Assembly: GCF_047123815.1 (NCBI RefSeq)
Contig: NZ_CP138920.1
Location: forward strand, 558,001-622,000
Reading direction: 5' to 3'
From: Maricaulis sp017643475
Lineage (GTDB): Bacteria; Pseudomonadota; Alphaproteobacteria; Caulobacterales; Maricaulaceae
Length of the DNA stretch: 64,000 bases
Positions 33,102 through 42,253 of the stretch are shown here, in pieces. Positions within the stretch are counted from its first letter, which is position 1; every line of letters begins with the position of its first letter. The position numbers and the translations under genes are program-made. The notes under the pieces are model-generated. The model was not told the DNA's origin. It made no database searches and was given only the letters and a program-made list of their open reading frames with translations.

Positions 33102-35972
33102 TCAGATTTCTCGCACATGTCGGTTGAACAGCGTCCGCACATGCCCACACCTCTCGGCCAGATCCTCCTCCAGCTCGGCCAAAGTCTGGTGGCCTGCAGT
33201 ACGAGCAAGGCCCGCCTGGCAAGCACGACTGGCCCGTTCCGGGGTGAAACCGCTGCCGTGGGTCGTGCGCAGGACCTGCAACATGCCCAGTTGTCGTGTC
33301 AGCGTCTCGATCAGGAAACGCGCATCATCAACGGCCAGTATGCCGGCATGCCCCAGCGCCGCGATTGCGGCCGTCGTGGACTGGCGCACGCCGCCCAGCT
33401 GTCGCGCATGCGCCAGCTGCAGGGTCTGGGCGATGAACTCGATGTCCTGGATGCCACCGGCCCGTGCCTTGACGTCCCAGACCGATTGCGCCGGCTTGGC
33501 CTCCTGCAGGCGTACGCGCATGTCCGCAGCATCGTTCAGCACGGTCTCGACATCGCGCTCACGCAGTAGGATGCCCTCGATGGTCTCGTCAATCCGCGTG
33601 CAAAGGCCCGCATCACCGGCCACGGTGCGGGCCCGTGTCAGCGCCATCAACTCCCAGGTCCAGGCTTCACGGGTGTAATACGGGTCGAACCGCGAGAACT
33701 GCACGGCCACGGGCCCGGACTTGCCCGAAGGACGCAGTTGCATGTCGATCTCGTAGAGTTCGCCCTCTTCGGTCGGCACCGAGAGCGCGCTGACCAGACG
33801 CTGGGTAAACCGCGAGAACCAGGTCTGAGTCATCTCGTCGCCGTCATAGATGAGCGTGATGTCGAGGTCGCTGTCGGCCGCCAGCTCCCGCCCGCCCAGC
33901 TTGCCCATGCCCAGCACGGCAAACCGCCCCGGCATCTCGCCGTATTTGCGTTCGGTCTCGATCCGGGCTGCGTCCGCAAGCACCTCGATGGCCGCTTCCG
34001 CGAGGTCGGAATAGGCCGCTCCGGCCGTCTGGCCCTCGATACTGCCGCGCAGGATCTGGCTGCCGATGCGAAACTTCTGTTCGCGAAGGACACGTCGCGA
34101 CGTGTTCAGCGCCACCTCGTAAGGCGTGTCCAGCGTGATCTCCCGGCGCAACATGTCCAGCGCCGCACCGGGTGGGTCCTGATCCAGCGGGATGGAGAAA
34201 CGCTGATCCAGCATGGTGTCGAGAAGGTTGGGCCGTCGCGCCAGATCCGTCGCCATTTTCGGCGCCATGGTGATGATACCGATGAGATCACCGGCCAGCT
34301 CGTGCTCGTTCATCAACAGCGAGAGCGGCTGCACCCCCATCGGCAGGTTCTCGAAGAAGGACGCAAAGCGCGCGAACGCATCATCGGCCTCACCGGTCTC
34401 GGCGATCATGTCGACAAGCTTTGGTGCCAGCTTGGCAAACAGGGAACGCGCCCGTGTCGAGCGCACGGCCCTGGCCCGGCCTGCGCCCCAGGCATTGAGC
34501 TGTCGCCAGGTCAGTTCGGGGCGTTTGAAACCCAGCTCCGTCAGCGTGGCCAACGTATCGGGCTCCGGCTCGACACCGGTCAGAACCAGGCTGCCGGCGC
34601 GGGATGACAGCGGAATATCCGCTTCGAACTGGTCGGAGAAATAGCCATGCACGCGGCGCAGGACAGCCTCGACGGCCCGGTCGAATTCCGCCAGCTCGCC
34701 AAACCCGGCCATATGGGCCACCTGCAGCCGGTCTTCATCGCGGATGGGCAGGAGCTGGGTCGGCTCGTCCTGGCGCATCTGGATTCGGTGTTCCCAGCTC
34801 CGCAGCAAACGATAGTCCTGGCTTAGCGCCACAGCGGTCCCGGATTCGATCGCCAGCTCGTCCGCCAGCCGGTCCAGCGCCGCCAGCGTGCCGGGCACCC
34901 GGACCGCCTTGTTGCGCCCGCCAAAGACCAGCTGGTGAATTTGTGCAAAGAACTCGATTTCCCGGATACCGCCCCGGCCGAGCTTGAGATCATGTCCTGC
35001 AGGCTGGATCTCGGCACGCCGCCCCACGGTCTGGATCTGCGTTGCCAGGCTGCGGATATCGTCAATGGCCGCATAATCCAGCGCGCGTCGCCAGATGAAG
35101 GGCTGGAGGAAATTGAGGAAAGTCTCTGCCGCTGGCCGGTCACCGGCACATGGACGCGCCTTGATCCAGGCCGCGCGTTCCCAGGTCTGGCCCATCGTCT
35201 CGTAATAGTTCAGCGCTGCATCGGTGGAGATGGCAACCGGGGTCGCCCCGGGGTCCGGTCGCAGACGCAGATCGGTGCGGAAGACATAGCCATCGGCCGT
35301 GATGTCATTGAGACTTTTGACAATCGCCTGGACCAGGCGCGGCAGACGTTTGCGCGGTTCCTGGCTTGCCGGCAGCGCCAGCTGTTCGCCATCGTAGAAG
35401 ACAACCAGGTCAATATCGGAGGAATAGTTGAGCTCGCGCGTACCCATCTTGCCCAGCGCCAGGATCACCAGCCCAGGCAGCGGGTTATCCGGGTCCTTGA
35501 CCGGCAGGCAGTGGTCCTGTTCGGCTGCAAGGCGCGTATGAGCGTGCAGGGCTGTGTGGACAGCCGCGTCGGCGAAATCGGTGACGGCACCGGTAACCGT
35601 CTCAACATCTGCGGCCCCGCCGAGATCGGCCAGTCCAACCACGAGGTGCATGCCCGCCTTGGCCTGGCGCAGGCGCTGATCGAGTTCAGCGACGTCGCTG
35701 GCTTCTGCCGCGATGCGTGGGAGTTCGGCGAGCTGATTGGCTAGAATGTCGGAGAGTGGCAGGCGGGCGGCTTGCGCCAGTACATCCGGGAATCGCTGGG
35801 CGAGCCGGCTGAGATGGGGCGCACAGCTGAAAACACTGGTCAGGAACGCGTCGTGCGGCGCCAGCTCGGCCTGGAGTTCACGCTCAAGCTCACCCAGGCA
35901 ATAGCGTCCCTGCTCCAGGTCCGGTGTCGGCAGGGGGTGGCATTGGGAGAGGAGATCAGCTGGCGTCGTCAT
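33102..35972 (-). CDS. glnE: Bifunctional glutamine synthetase adenylyltransferase/adenylyl-removing enzyme
   Basis: A 956-residue enzyme with the two nucleotidyltransferase domains of GlnE: ALGKMGTRELNYSSDIDLV in the N-terminal half (deadenylylation) and GMGKLGGRELAADSDLDIT in the C-terminal half (adenylylation), joined by a helical regulatory region. It adjusts glutamine synthetase activity in response to PII protein and glutamine. The length is normal for the family. It sits 30 bases behind the histidine kinase on the same strand. Confidence 0.96.
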   Translation of the reverse strand: MTTPADLLSQCHPLPTPDLEQGRYCLGELERELQAELAPHDAFLTSVFSCAPHLSRLAQRFPDVLAQAARLPLSDILANQLAELPRIAAEASDVAELDQRLRQAKAGMHLVVGLADLGGAADVETVTGAVTDFADAAVHTALHAHTRLAAEQDHCLPVKDPDNPLPGLVILALGKMGTRELNYSSDIDLVVFYDGEQLALPASQEPRKRLPRLVQAIVKSLNDITADGYVFRTDLRLRPDPGATPVAISTDAALNYYETMGQTWERAAWIKARPCAGDRPAAETFLNFLQPFIWRRALDYAAIDDIRSLATQIQTVGRRAEIQPAGHDLKLGRGGIREIEFFAQIHQLVFGGRNKAVRVPGTLAALDRLADELAIESGTAVALSQDYRLLRSWEHRIQMRQDEPTQLLPIRDEDRLQVAHMAGFGELAEFDRAVEAVLRRVHGYFSDQFEADIPLSSRAGSLVLTGVEPEPDTLATLTELGFKRPELTWRQLNAWGAGRARAVRSTRARSLFAKLAPKLVDMIAETGEADDAFARFASFFENLPMGVQPLSLLMNEHELAGDLIGIITMAPKMATDLARRPNLLDTMLDQRFSIPLDQDPPGAALDMLRREITLDTPYEVALNTSRRVLREQKFRIGSQILRGSIEGQTAGAAYSDLAEAAIEVLADAARIETERKYGEMPGRFAVLGMGKLGGRELAADSDLDITLIYDGDEMTQTWFSRFTQRLVSALSVPTEEGELYEIDMQLRPSGKSGPVAVQFSRFDPYYTREAWTWELMALTRARTVAGDAGLCTRIDETIEGILLRERDVETVLNDAADMRVRLQEAKPAQSVWDVKARAGGIQDIEFIAQTLQLAHARQLGGVRQSTTAAIAALGHAGILAVDDARFLIETLTRQLGMLQVLRTTHGSGFTPERASRACQAGLARTAGHQTLAELEEDLAERCGHVRTLFNRHVREI

Positions 35973-36002
35973 GACGCCAAACTGAACCCTTCGGGGTGAG
36001 TC

Positions 36003-37451
36003 TTAAACCCCCTCGTCCCGTTCTTCCGGTGCCAGCGGGAAACACATGGCGGCCCGCAGGCCCGGCCCGTGATCGCCTTCGGCATGTCCGGGACCTTCGC
36101 CCAGTTCGAAGCGGCCATTGTGCACATCGACAATCGCCTGCACGAGCGACAGCCCGAGGCCAGAACCGGGCAGGGTCCGTGAATTGTCCAGGCGCACAAA
36201 ACGCTGGGTCACCCGCTCACGATCCTCGGTCGGAATACCCGGGCCTGTATCGGTGACTGAAAACTCGGCACAGCCTTCCGAATTCTGGCGCAGACGCAGG
36301 GTCACGGCGCCACCGGACGGTGTGTATTTCACAGCGTTGCCCAGGAGATTATCCAGCCCCTGCAACAACAGGCCGCGATCGGCGAAGACTTCCATGCCCC
36401 GCTCGACTTCCAGCGAGAATTCCAGGCCCTCATCCTCACACACATATTCATAAGTCTCGGCCAGGTCCTCGGCCACGACAGCAGGATCCATGCGTCCGAT
36501 CGTCTTGCGGCTTTCGCCGGACTCCAGGCGCGAGAGCGAGAGGATGGAGTTGAAAATGCCCAACAACTCATCGGTATCGGTAACGGCGCGTTCCAGCGTT
36601 TGCTCGCGGGCAACCAGATCGCCTTCCTCACGCAGCGCCTCGTCCAGGCGGTTGCGCATGCGTGTGAGTGGGGTTCTCAGGTCGTGGGCGATACTGTCAC
36701 CGGTATGACGCATGCGGTGCATCAGCGCCTCGACCCGGTCGAGCATGTTGTTGAAATTCTCGGACAGCTCGTCCAGCTCGTCGCCGGTATTGTTGCGCGG
36801 CGCCCGTCGGGTCAGGTCACCGGCCCGGACATTCCGCGCCACGTTGTTGATCGCGTCCAGTCGGGCGACAAACCGCCTCGAGATGAAGATGCCACCGGCG
36901 ACCCCCAGCGCCAGGGCCAGGGCAGAGGCCGCAAAAATGGTGTTGAGCATCCTGCCGACTAGCGAATTCTCCTCGTCGACATCCAGTCCCACAAACAGCT
37001 GATATCCGCTGGGCAGTTCGACCAGGCGGCCACGCGCGGCACGCGTATCCTTCTCGTCGTCCTCGGCCGTCGCCCCCGCCACGACCGGGCGGCGATAGGT
37101 GAATTGCAGGCGCCCCTCATTGTCCGGAACAGTCTCGGGAAGATCGGACAGATTGCCCGACAGGCTGCGCCCGGACGGGTGCACCAGCAGATAAAGATAA
37201 TCCGCCCCACCCCCGACAGTGCGCTGCAGAATGTAGCGGTTGATCGAGCGGATGCCGCCAGCCTGGAAACGTGCCTCGAGCGCCGTCACCTCTTCATTGA
37301 TGGAGGCGTCGGCCCGACGCAGCATCATTCCCGCCGATGCCACATAGACAAAGGCGAGAATGACGAAGCTGGACAGGGCGAACAGCGCCGCCGACAGCAT
37401 GGTCTGTCGGAAGGCTGTTGTCCGCAGGAATGCGGGACTGCGCGCACTCAC
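36003..37451 (-). CDS. Two-component sensor histidine kinase with HAMP domain
   Basis: A 482-residue membrane kinase: first helix at about 20-42, a periplasmic domain of about 130 residues, a second helix around 165-185, HAMP, HisKA with His256 in AHDLRTPLTRMR, and a complete ATPase domain (NLLGNAVKYTP, DTGPGIP, GSGLGLSL). The start is GTG at 37451, 7 bases after the stop of its response regulator gene. The order protease, regulator, kinase, glnE suggests one transcription unit controlled by envelope state. Confidence 0.9.
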   Translation of the reverse strand: MSARSPAFLRTTAFRQTMLSAALFALSSFVILAFVYVASAGMMLRRADASINEEVTALEARFQAGGIRSINRYILQRTVGGGADYLYLLVHPSGRSLSGNLSDLPETVPDNEGRLQFTYRRPVVAGATAEDDEKDTRAARGRLVELPSGYQLFVGLDVDEENSLVGRMLNTIFAASALALALGVAGGIFISRRFVARLDAINNVARNVRAGDLTRRAPRNNTGDELDELSENFNNMLDRVEALMHRMRHTGDSIAHDLRTPLTRMRNRLDEALREEGDLVAREQTLERAVTDTDELLGIFNSILSLSRLESGESRKTIGRMDPAVVAEDLAETYEYVCEDEGLEFSLEVERGMEVFADRGLLLQGLDNLLGNAVKYTPSGGAVTLRLRQNSEGCAEFSVTDTGPGIPTEDRERVTQRFVRLDNSRTLPGSGLGLSLVQAIVDVHNGRFELGEGPGHAEGDHGPGLRAAMCFPLAPEERDEGV

Positions 37452-37457
37452 CCCGGT

Positions 37458-38129
37458 TTACGCCTGCAGGCGGTAGCCGGCGCCGCGAACCGTGTGCAAC
37501 AGCGAACGCGGGAACGGCTTGTCGATTTTCGAGCGCAGGCGGGAGATGTGCACGTCGATGACATTGGTCTGGGGGTCGAAGTGATAATCCCAGACTTTTT
37601 CCAGCAGCATGGTGCGGGTCACGACCTGGCCGGAATGCTTCATGAGAAACTCCAGCAGGCGGAATTCGCGCGGCTGAAGCAGGATTTCCTCCTCGCCGCG
37701 ATTGACCGTGCGAGCCAGCAGATCCATTTCCAGATCACCGACAACCAGCTTGGTGCGCACGGTTTCCGGGTCCCGGCGACGGGCCAGGGCCTCGACGCGG
37801 GCCAGAAGTTCGGCAAAGGCGTAGGGCTTGACCAGATAGTCATCGCCACCGGCCTTGAGACCTTCAACGCGGTCATCCACCTCGCCCAGGGCGGAGAGGA
37901 TAAGAACCGGCGTGTGGTCATCGTCCTGACGCAGGGTTTCCACCATCGTCAGGCCATCCATGCGCGGCATCATGCGGTCAACGACCAGCACGTCATATTC
38001 AGCGGCGCGAGCCATTTCCAGGCCTTCCGAGCCGTCGACCGCGTGATCGGCCACATGACCGGATTCACGCATGCCCTTGCGGATATAACTCGCCGCTTCG
38101 CGGTCATCTTCTACAATCAGAATACGCAT
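37458..38129 (-). CDS. OmpR-family response regulator
   Basis: A 223-residue regulator: receiver domain (acidic pocket at residues 7-9, phospho-acceptor Asp51 in VDRMMPRMDG, lysine in LVKPYAFAE) and a C-terminal winged-helix DNA-binding domain with the VWDYHFDPQTNVIDVHISRLR recognition segment. It pairs with the adjacent HAMP kinase. A tandem 11-base repeat upstream of the protease gene is its likely binding site. Confidence 0.94.
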   Translation of the reverse strand: MRILIVEDDREAASYIRKGMRESGHVADHAVDGSEGLEMARAAEYDVLVVDRMMPRMDGLTMVETLRQDDDHTPVLILSALGEVDDRVEGLKAGGDDYLVKPYAFAELLARVEALARRRDPETVRTKLVVGDLEMDLLARTVNRGEEEILLQPREFRLLEFLMKHSGQVVTRTMLLEKVWDYHFDPQTNVIDVHISRLRSKIDKPFPRSLLHTVRGAGYRLQA

Positions 38130-38152
38130 GTTGTGTCCCTCTGTTCTTGTAC

Positions 38153-39661
38153 TTATTCGTCGTCGAGCTGGAGAGCGGAATAGCGTTGCCCGCCACGCCC
38201 TTCGACCAGGAGGAGGATGGCTGAACGGCCATCGGTGCGGGCTTCCTCGACGACATTGCCCAGGGTTTCAGTATCGGTCATCGCCTGACCGCCGGCTTCC
38301 AGAATGACATCACCGCGGGCAAAGCCCTTTTCAGCAGCTTCACTGCCCGGATCGACCTCTTCAACAACCAGGCCGGTCTGGTCCGCGGACAGGCCGCGCA
38401 TCTCGCGCAGCTCGTCGGTCAGCGGTGCCAGGCTCATGCCGAAATAGCGGCTGACCTCGACCGTCTCGTCTTCCGTGCTCGGCATCTCGTTCAGATCATT
38501 TTCGCTGGGGCGATCGCCCAGGCGCACACGCAGCGTCTGTTCCTCACCATCACGCAGGATGGTGAAACGGACACGCTCACCGGCCGCGATATCCGCGATA
38601 CGGCGGGTCAGATCGCGGGAGCTTTCCACGTCATTTCCGTTGACGGCCAGGATGACATCCTCACGCTGGAAACCACCCTCGTCAGCAGGACCGCCCGCCA
38701 CGATGGAGCTGACGATGGCACCGGTACGGCCCTCGATGCCCATCGCGGACGCGATATCCTCGGTAACGTTCTGAATCTGAACGCCAAGCCAGCCGCGCGA
38801 TACACGGCCGCCTTCACGCAGCTGGTCAATGATGCGCGAGGCAACATCAGACGGAATGGCAAAGCCGATACCGACATTGCCGCCAGTCGGAGAAAAGATC
38901 TGGGAGTTCACACCCACGACATTACCGGCGAGATCAAAGGTCGGACCGCCGGAATTACCGCGGTTGATCGGCGCGTCGATCTGCATGAAGTCGTTATAGG
39001 TGGAATTGCCGATCTCGCGCCCGGTCGCAGAGATGATACCGGCCGTTGCCGTACCGCCCAGGCCGAACGGATTGCCGACAGCCACGACCCAGTCGCCCAC
39101 GCGATATTGCGGATTGCGATCCAGCGTCACATAGGGAAATTCAATGTCCTCATCGACCTTCAGCAAGGCCAGGTCGGTCTGCGGGTCCAGTCCGATCACA
39201 CGTGCGGAATAGGTCTCTCCGTCGGACGTGCCGATCTCGATCTCGGTCGCGCCGGCAACGACGTGGTTATTGGTCACGACCAGGCCATCGGCAGAGATGA
39301 AGAAGCCCGATCCCAGCGAACGACGCGGCTGCGGATTGGGCTGGCGTGGCGCCTGGCCACCAAACTGGCGCTCCAGCCACTCACGGAATTGCGGAGGCAT
39401 TTCCTCGCCTTCCGAGCCCTCAAGCTGGATATCTTCCGGCGAGGCGCTGGCCTGGATGGTCACAACGGACGGGCTGACACTTTCGATCAGGTCTGCAAAC
39501 GACATCGGCGCGCCGGCCGGAACCGCCGCAGAGAAACGCGGCTGGGACTGTTGGGCATGGGCGGCGGCACCGGTATGGTCAATGACCATGCCTGCTGCAG
39601 CCATGCTCAGCACAGCCAGGGAAACACCACCAAGAATTCCAAGACGTTTTACAGACTTCAT
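38153..39661 (-). CDS. DegP/DegQ-family periplasmic serine protease
   Basis: A 502-residue protease/chaperone. A signal peptide (about 1-37) precedes the trypsin-like domain, with catalytic His133 (NNHVV), Asp163 (TDLALL) and Ser237 (GNSGGPT), followed by two PDZ domains (about 285-375 and 395-500). It degrades or refolds misfolded envelope proteins. I start at MKSVKRLG; an ATG ten codons upstream is possible. It is the first gene of the unit with a two-component system and glnE. Confidence 0.94.
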   Translation of the reverse strand: MKSVKRLGILGGVSLAVLSMAAAGMVIDHTGAAAHAQQSQPRFSAAVPAGAPMSFADLIESVSPSVVTIQASASPEDIQLEGSEGEEMPPQFREWLERQFGGQAPRQPNPQPRRSLGSGFFISADGLVVTNNHVVAGATEIEIGTSDGETYSARVIGLDPQTDLALLKVDEDIEFPYVTLDRNPQYRVGDWVVAVGNPFGLGGTATAGIISATGREIGNSTYNDFMQIDAPINRGNSGGPTFDLAGNVVGVNSQIFSPTGGNVGIGFAIPSDVASRIIDQLREGGRVSRGWLGVQIQNVTEDIASAMGIEGRTGAIVSSIVAGGPADEGGFQREDVILAVNGNDVESSRDLTRRIADIAAGERVRFTILRDGEEQTLRVRLGDRPSENDLNEMPSTEDETVEVSRYFGMSLAPLTDELREMRGLSADQTGLVVEEVDPGSEAAEKGFARGDVILEAGGQAMTDTETLGNVVEEARTDGRSAILLLVEGRGGQRYSALQLDDE

Positions 39662-39734
39662 GAGAAAGAAAGACCCTTCTTTTTCGAACATGGACGTATC
39701 ATTGCCAGCCGCGAGTTATCCGTTGGCTGTCCCT

Positions 39735-39755
39735 TACATTACAACTACATTACAA
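39735..39755 (-). promoter_or_regulatory. Tandem OmpR-type operator upstream of the protease gene
   Basis: TACATTACAA occurs twice in tandem (39735-39744 and 39746-39755) with an 11-base period, the spacing OmpR-family regulators use to bind as head-to-tail dimers. It lies 74 bases upstream of the protease ATG and suggests autoregulation of the protease/regulator/kinase unit. Confidence 0.5.
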
Positions 39756-39780
39756 ACCGTAATTTTCCGGTAAGCCGGGA

Positions 39781-41001
39781 TCAGGCCAGTTTCGTGCGCA
39801 CAACGACCGAGCTGTGCAGGCTTTTGTGCACAGGGCATTTGTCGGCGATTTCCAGCAAGCGACCATGCTGTTCCGCGTTCAGATTCCCCTTCACGCGGAT
39901 CGTGCGCTCGAAGATATCCACCTTGACGTCCCGACCCTCGACACAGGTTTCGCAATCTTCCGCATGATCCTTGGCGTGGATGACTTCAACGAGAATGTCA
40001 TCGATCGGCCAGCCCTTGCGGTCTGCATACATGCGCAGCGTCATTGAAGTGCAGGTTCCCAGCGAGGCGCTAAGCAATTCATAGGGCGTGGGACCGTTAC
40101 CCGTTCCACCGACCGCGGGCGGTTCACCCGCCAGCGAGACATGACCATTGGCCACGACCCAGTTTTCGTATTTTCCGGCGCCGGTCTCTGAAACCACGAC
40201 GGTATTCGGCTTCGCCCGAGGCGGCGCGCGACGTGCGGGGGCTGCGAGATATTTGCCGGCCCAGCTGGCGATCATGTCGGCGGCGAAGACGGCGTCCTCT
40301 TCCCGGCTCAACAGATGATCCGCACCGTCCAGGCTGACAAAGCTCTTGGGATGCTTGGCTGCCAGGAAGAGACGCGAGGCATTGTCGATCCCGACCGTGG
40401 CGTCCACCGGAGAGTGCGCGATCAGCAAGGGTCGGCGCAGACTGGCGAGCGCGTTTTCAAGCGTATGCCCCTGGATGTCCTCCAGCAAATGCTTGCGAAT
40501 GGTGAAGGGACGCCCGCCAAGCGAGACCTCGGCCACGCCTTCGCGCTCGATCTCCTCGACCCGATCGATGAACTGGTGTTTGACGTGCTCCGCGTCTGAT
40601 GGCGCGCCCAGCGTCGCGATGGCTTTCACGGACGGCAAGGCACTGGCCGCCGCGATCACCGCAGCACCACCCAGGCTGTGACCGATCAACAGGCTTGGCG
40701 CCTCGTATTCGTTCTCCAGGAAACGTGCTGCCGCGACGAGATCATCAATATTCGAAGAGAAATTCGTATTCGCGAAATCACCTTCCGAATGCCCAAGCCC
40801 GGTGAAGTCAAAACGCAAGACAGCATAGCCATGCCCTGCGAGTTGCCGCGCGATGCGGTTGGCGGCGAAAATGTCTTTCGAACAGGAAAAGCAATGCGCG
40901 AAGATCGCATAACCCAGCGGCGTGCCGGCCGGCCATTCCATACGGGCGGCAAGGGCATCACCTTGTGATCCGGTAAACTCCACGCGAACAGTACTGGCCA
41001 T
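39781..41001 (-). CDS. Alpha/beta hydrolase fused to an OsmC domain
   Basis: A 406-residue two-domain protein. Residues 1-250 are an alpha/beta hydrolase with the nucleophile elbow GHSLGGAAV (serine at about 108) and a late DHLLS histidine; residues about 265-406 are an OsmC/Ohr-type domain with the YELLSASLGTCTSMTLRMYAD block and the second conserved cysteine in CETCVEG. OsmC domains reduce organic peroxides, so a coupled esterase and peroxide-detoxifying role is likely. It is not in an obvious operon. Confidence 0.9.
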   Translation of the reverse strand: MASTVRVEFTGSQGDALAARMEWPAGTPLGYAIFAHCFSCSKDIFAANRIARQLAGHGYAVLRFDFTGLGHSEGDFANTNFSSNIDDLVAAARFLENEYEAPSLLIGHSLGGAAVIAAASALPSVKAIATLGAPSDAEHVKHQFIDRVEEIEREGVAEVSLGGRPFTIRKHLLEDIQGHTLENALASLRRPLLIAHSPVDATVGIDNASRLFLAAKHPKSFVSLDGADHLLSREEDAVFAADMIASWAGKYLAAPARRAPPRAKPNTVVVSETGAGKYENWVVANGHVSLAGEPPAVGGTGNGPTPYELLSASLGTCTSMTLRMYADRKGWPIDDILVEVIHAKDHAEDCETCVEGRDVKVDIFERTIRVKGNLNAEQHGRLLEIADKCPVHKSLHSSVVVRTKLA

Positions 41002-41077
41002 GCCAAGCTCCCTGATTGTCTACCAGAGAGCTAGTATCGCGCAGTCAGATCACAACTCAACTCGGCTGACAAAATCG

Positions 41078-41548
41078 TCAGTAGCCGCCCTCTTGCGCGC
41101 TGTCTTCAGCTTCGCCCTCACCCTGCCAGACACCGCTTTCCTGCAGGGCTTCAGCGACCTCCGGCGGCATATAGGTCTCGTCGTGCTTGGCCAGCACGGT
41201 CTCGGCAGTAAACACGGTCGGCGTCAGGAAGGCGCCTTCAACCACAACGCCCTGCCCCTCGCGGAACAGGTCCGGCAGGATGCCTTCATACTGGATCAGC
41301 ACGTCATTGACGTTGTCAGTCACGCTGAAGGAGACCAGATCACCATCGCCCGGGTCGATGGAACCGGCCACCACCAGGCCGCCGACCCGGATGCGTTCGC
41401 CGATCTCCACGCCTTCCTCGGCGATCTCGGTCGGGGAGTAGAAATACACCAGAGCATCCTTCATCGCGAACATGGCGAGCGCTATGGCTCCGGCCAGAAC
41501 AACTCCGGCAACAGCGATAGTGGCGAGGCGGCGATTACGATGACGCAT
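41078..41548 (-). CDS. ccmE: Cytochrome c maturation haem chaperone CcmE
   Basis: A 156-residue membrane-anchored haem chaperone: an N-terminal helix (about 8-28), an OB-fold periplasmic domain, and the covalent haem ligand His122 in the KHDETYMPPEV motif with Tyr126. The acidic C-terminal tail is typical. It hands haem to apocytochromes c. Other ccm genes are not in view; it overlaps the methyltransferase gene by 14 bases. Confidence 0.96.
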   Translation of the reverse strand: MRHRNRRLATIAVAGVVLAGAIALAMFAMKDALVYFYSPTEIAEEGVEIGERIRVGGLVVAGSIDPGDGDLVSFSVTDNVNDVLIQYEGILPDLFREGQGVVVEGAFLTPTVFTAETVLAKHDETYMPPEVAEALQESGVWQGEGEAEDSAQEGGY

Positions 41549-42200
41549 GTTCGTCTCCGGCGAACTTGAAGATCAGGGACAGGTTATTGGCGGGCATGTT
41601 GACCCGGCGCTCAAGGGTTAGGCCTCCAGAGGCCATTTCCGCAAGCACGACATCCAGGTCGCGCACCCCCCATTCCGGATTGCGCGATTGCAGGGAACGG
41701 TCGAAATCCAGATTGGACGGGGCGGTGGCCTCGCCTTCCTTGTAGGGGCCGTACAGGAAAACCACCCCGTGGCCACTCAACAGCCGACGCGCCTGGGCAG
41801 CGATCTGCTGGCACACGCCCCAGGGCGAGATGTGGATGACATTCATGCAGACCAGCGCATCAAAAGGGCCCAGGCCGGCCGCCCAGTCAGGCTGGAGCAG
41901 GTTGAGATCCTTCGAGGGCATGATCTGATCCGGCGCGTCCAGGGCCCATGCATCCTGGCTGGCCCGGGAGATGACATCGGGATCACTGGGCTGCCAGAGA
42001 AGATCACTGCGACAGGAGACAGCTTCCAGCGCGTGCTGACCTGTGCCGGAGCCAATTTCCAGCACCCGGGCGCCGGACGGCAGGGTCTCGGCCAGCAGTT
42101 TCGCGATCACGCCCTTGTTGCGCTCGGCACTGGGCGAGCTCAGGCGATCACCGATCTGCGCGCGCTTTTCCAGCGCGGTGGGCGTGTCAGACGTGTCCAT
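41535..42200 (-). CDS. DUF938-family SAM-dependent methyltransferase
   Basis: A 221-residue cytosolic protein with the class I methyltransferase core: the VLEIGSGTGQHALEA motif I (about residues 38-52), an acidic motif II in the following strand, and the FDALVCMNVIHISPW segment, all typical of DUF938. Substrate is unknown. The start is uncertain: ATG 42200 is preceded by a CT-rich stretch and not by a good ribosome binding site. Confidence 0.83.
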   Translation of the reverse strand: MDTSDTPTALEKRAQIGDRLSSPSAERNKGVIAKLLAETLPSGARVLEIGSGTGQHALEAVSCRSDLLWQPSDPDVISRASQDAWALDAPDQIMPSKDLNLLQPDWAAGLGPFDALVCMNVIHISPWGVCQQIAAQARRLLSGHGVVFLYGPYKEGEATAPSNLDFDRSLQSRNPEWGVRDLDVVLAEMASGGLTLERRVNMPANNLSLIFKFAGDEHASS

Positions 42201-42253
42201 AGGGAGGCAATTAGACAGCCTGCCCGGTCTCGGCAAGCGGCCTTATCGCCGCA

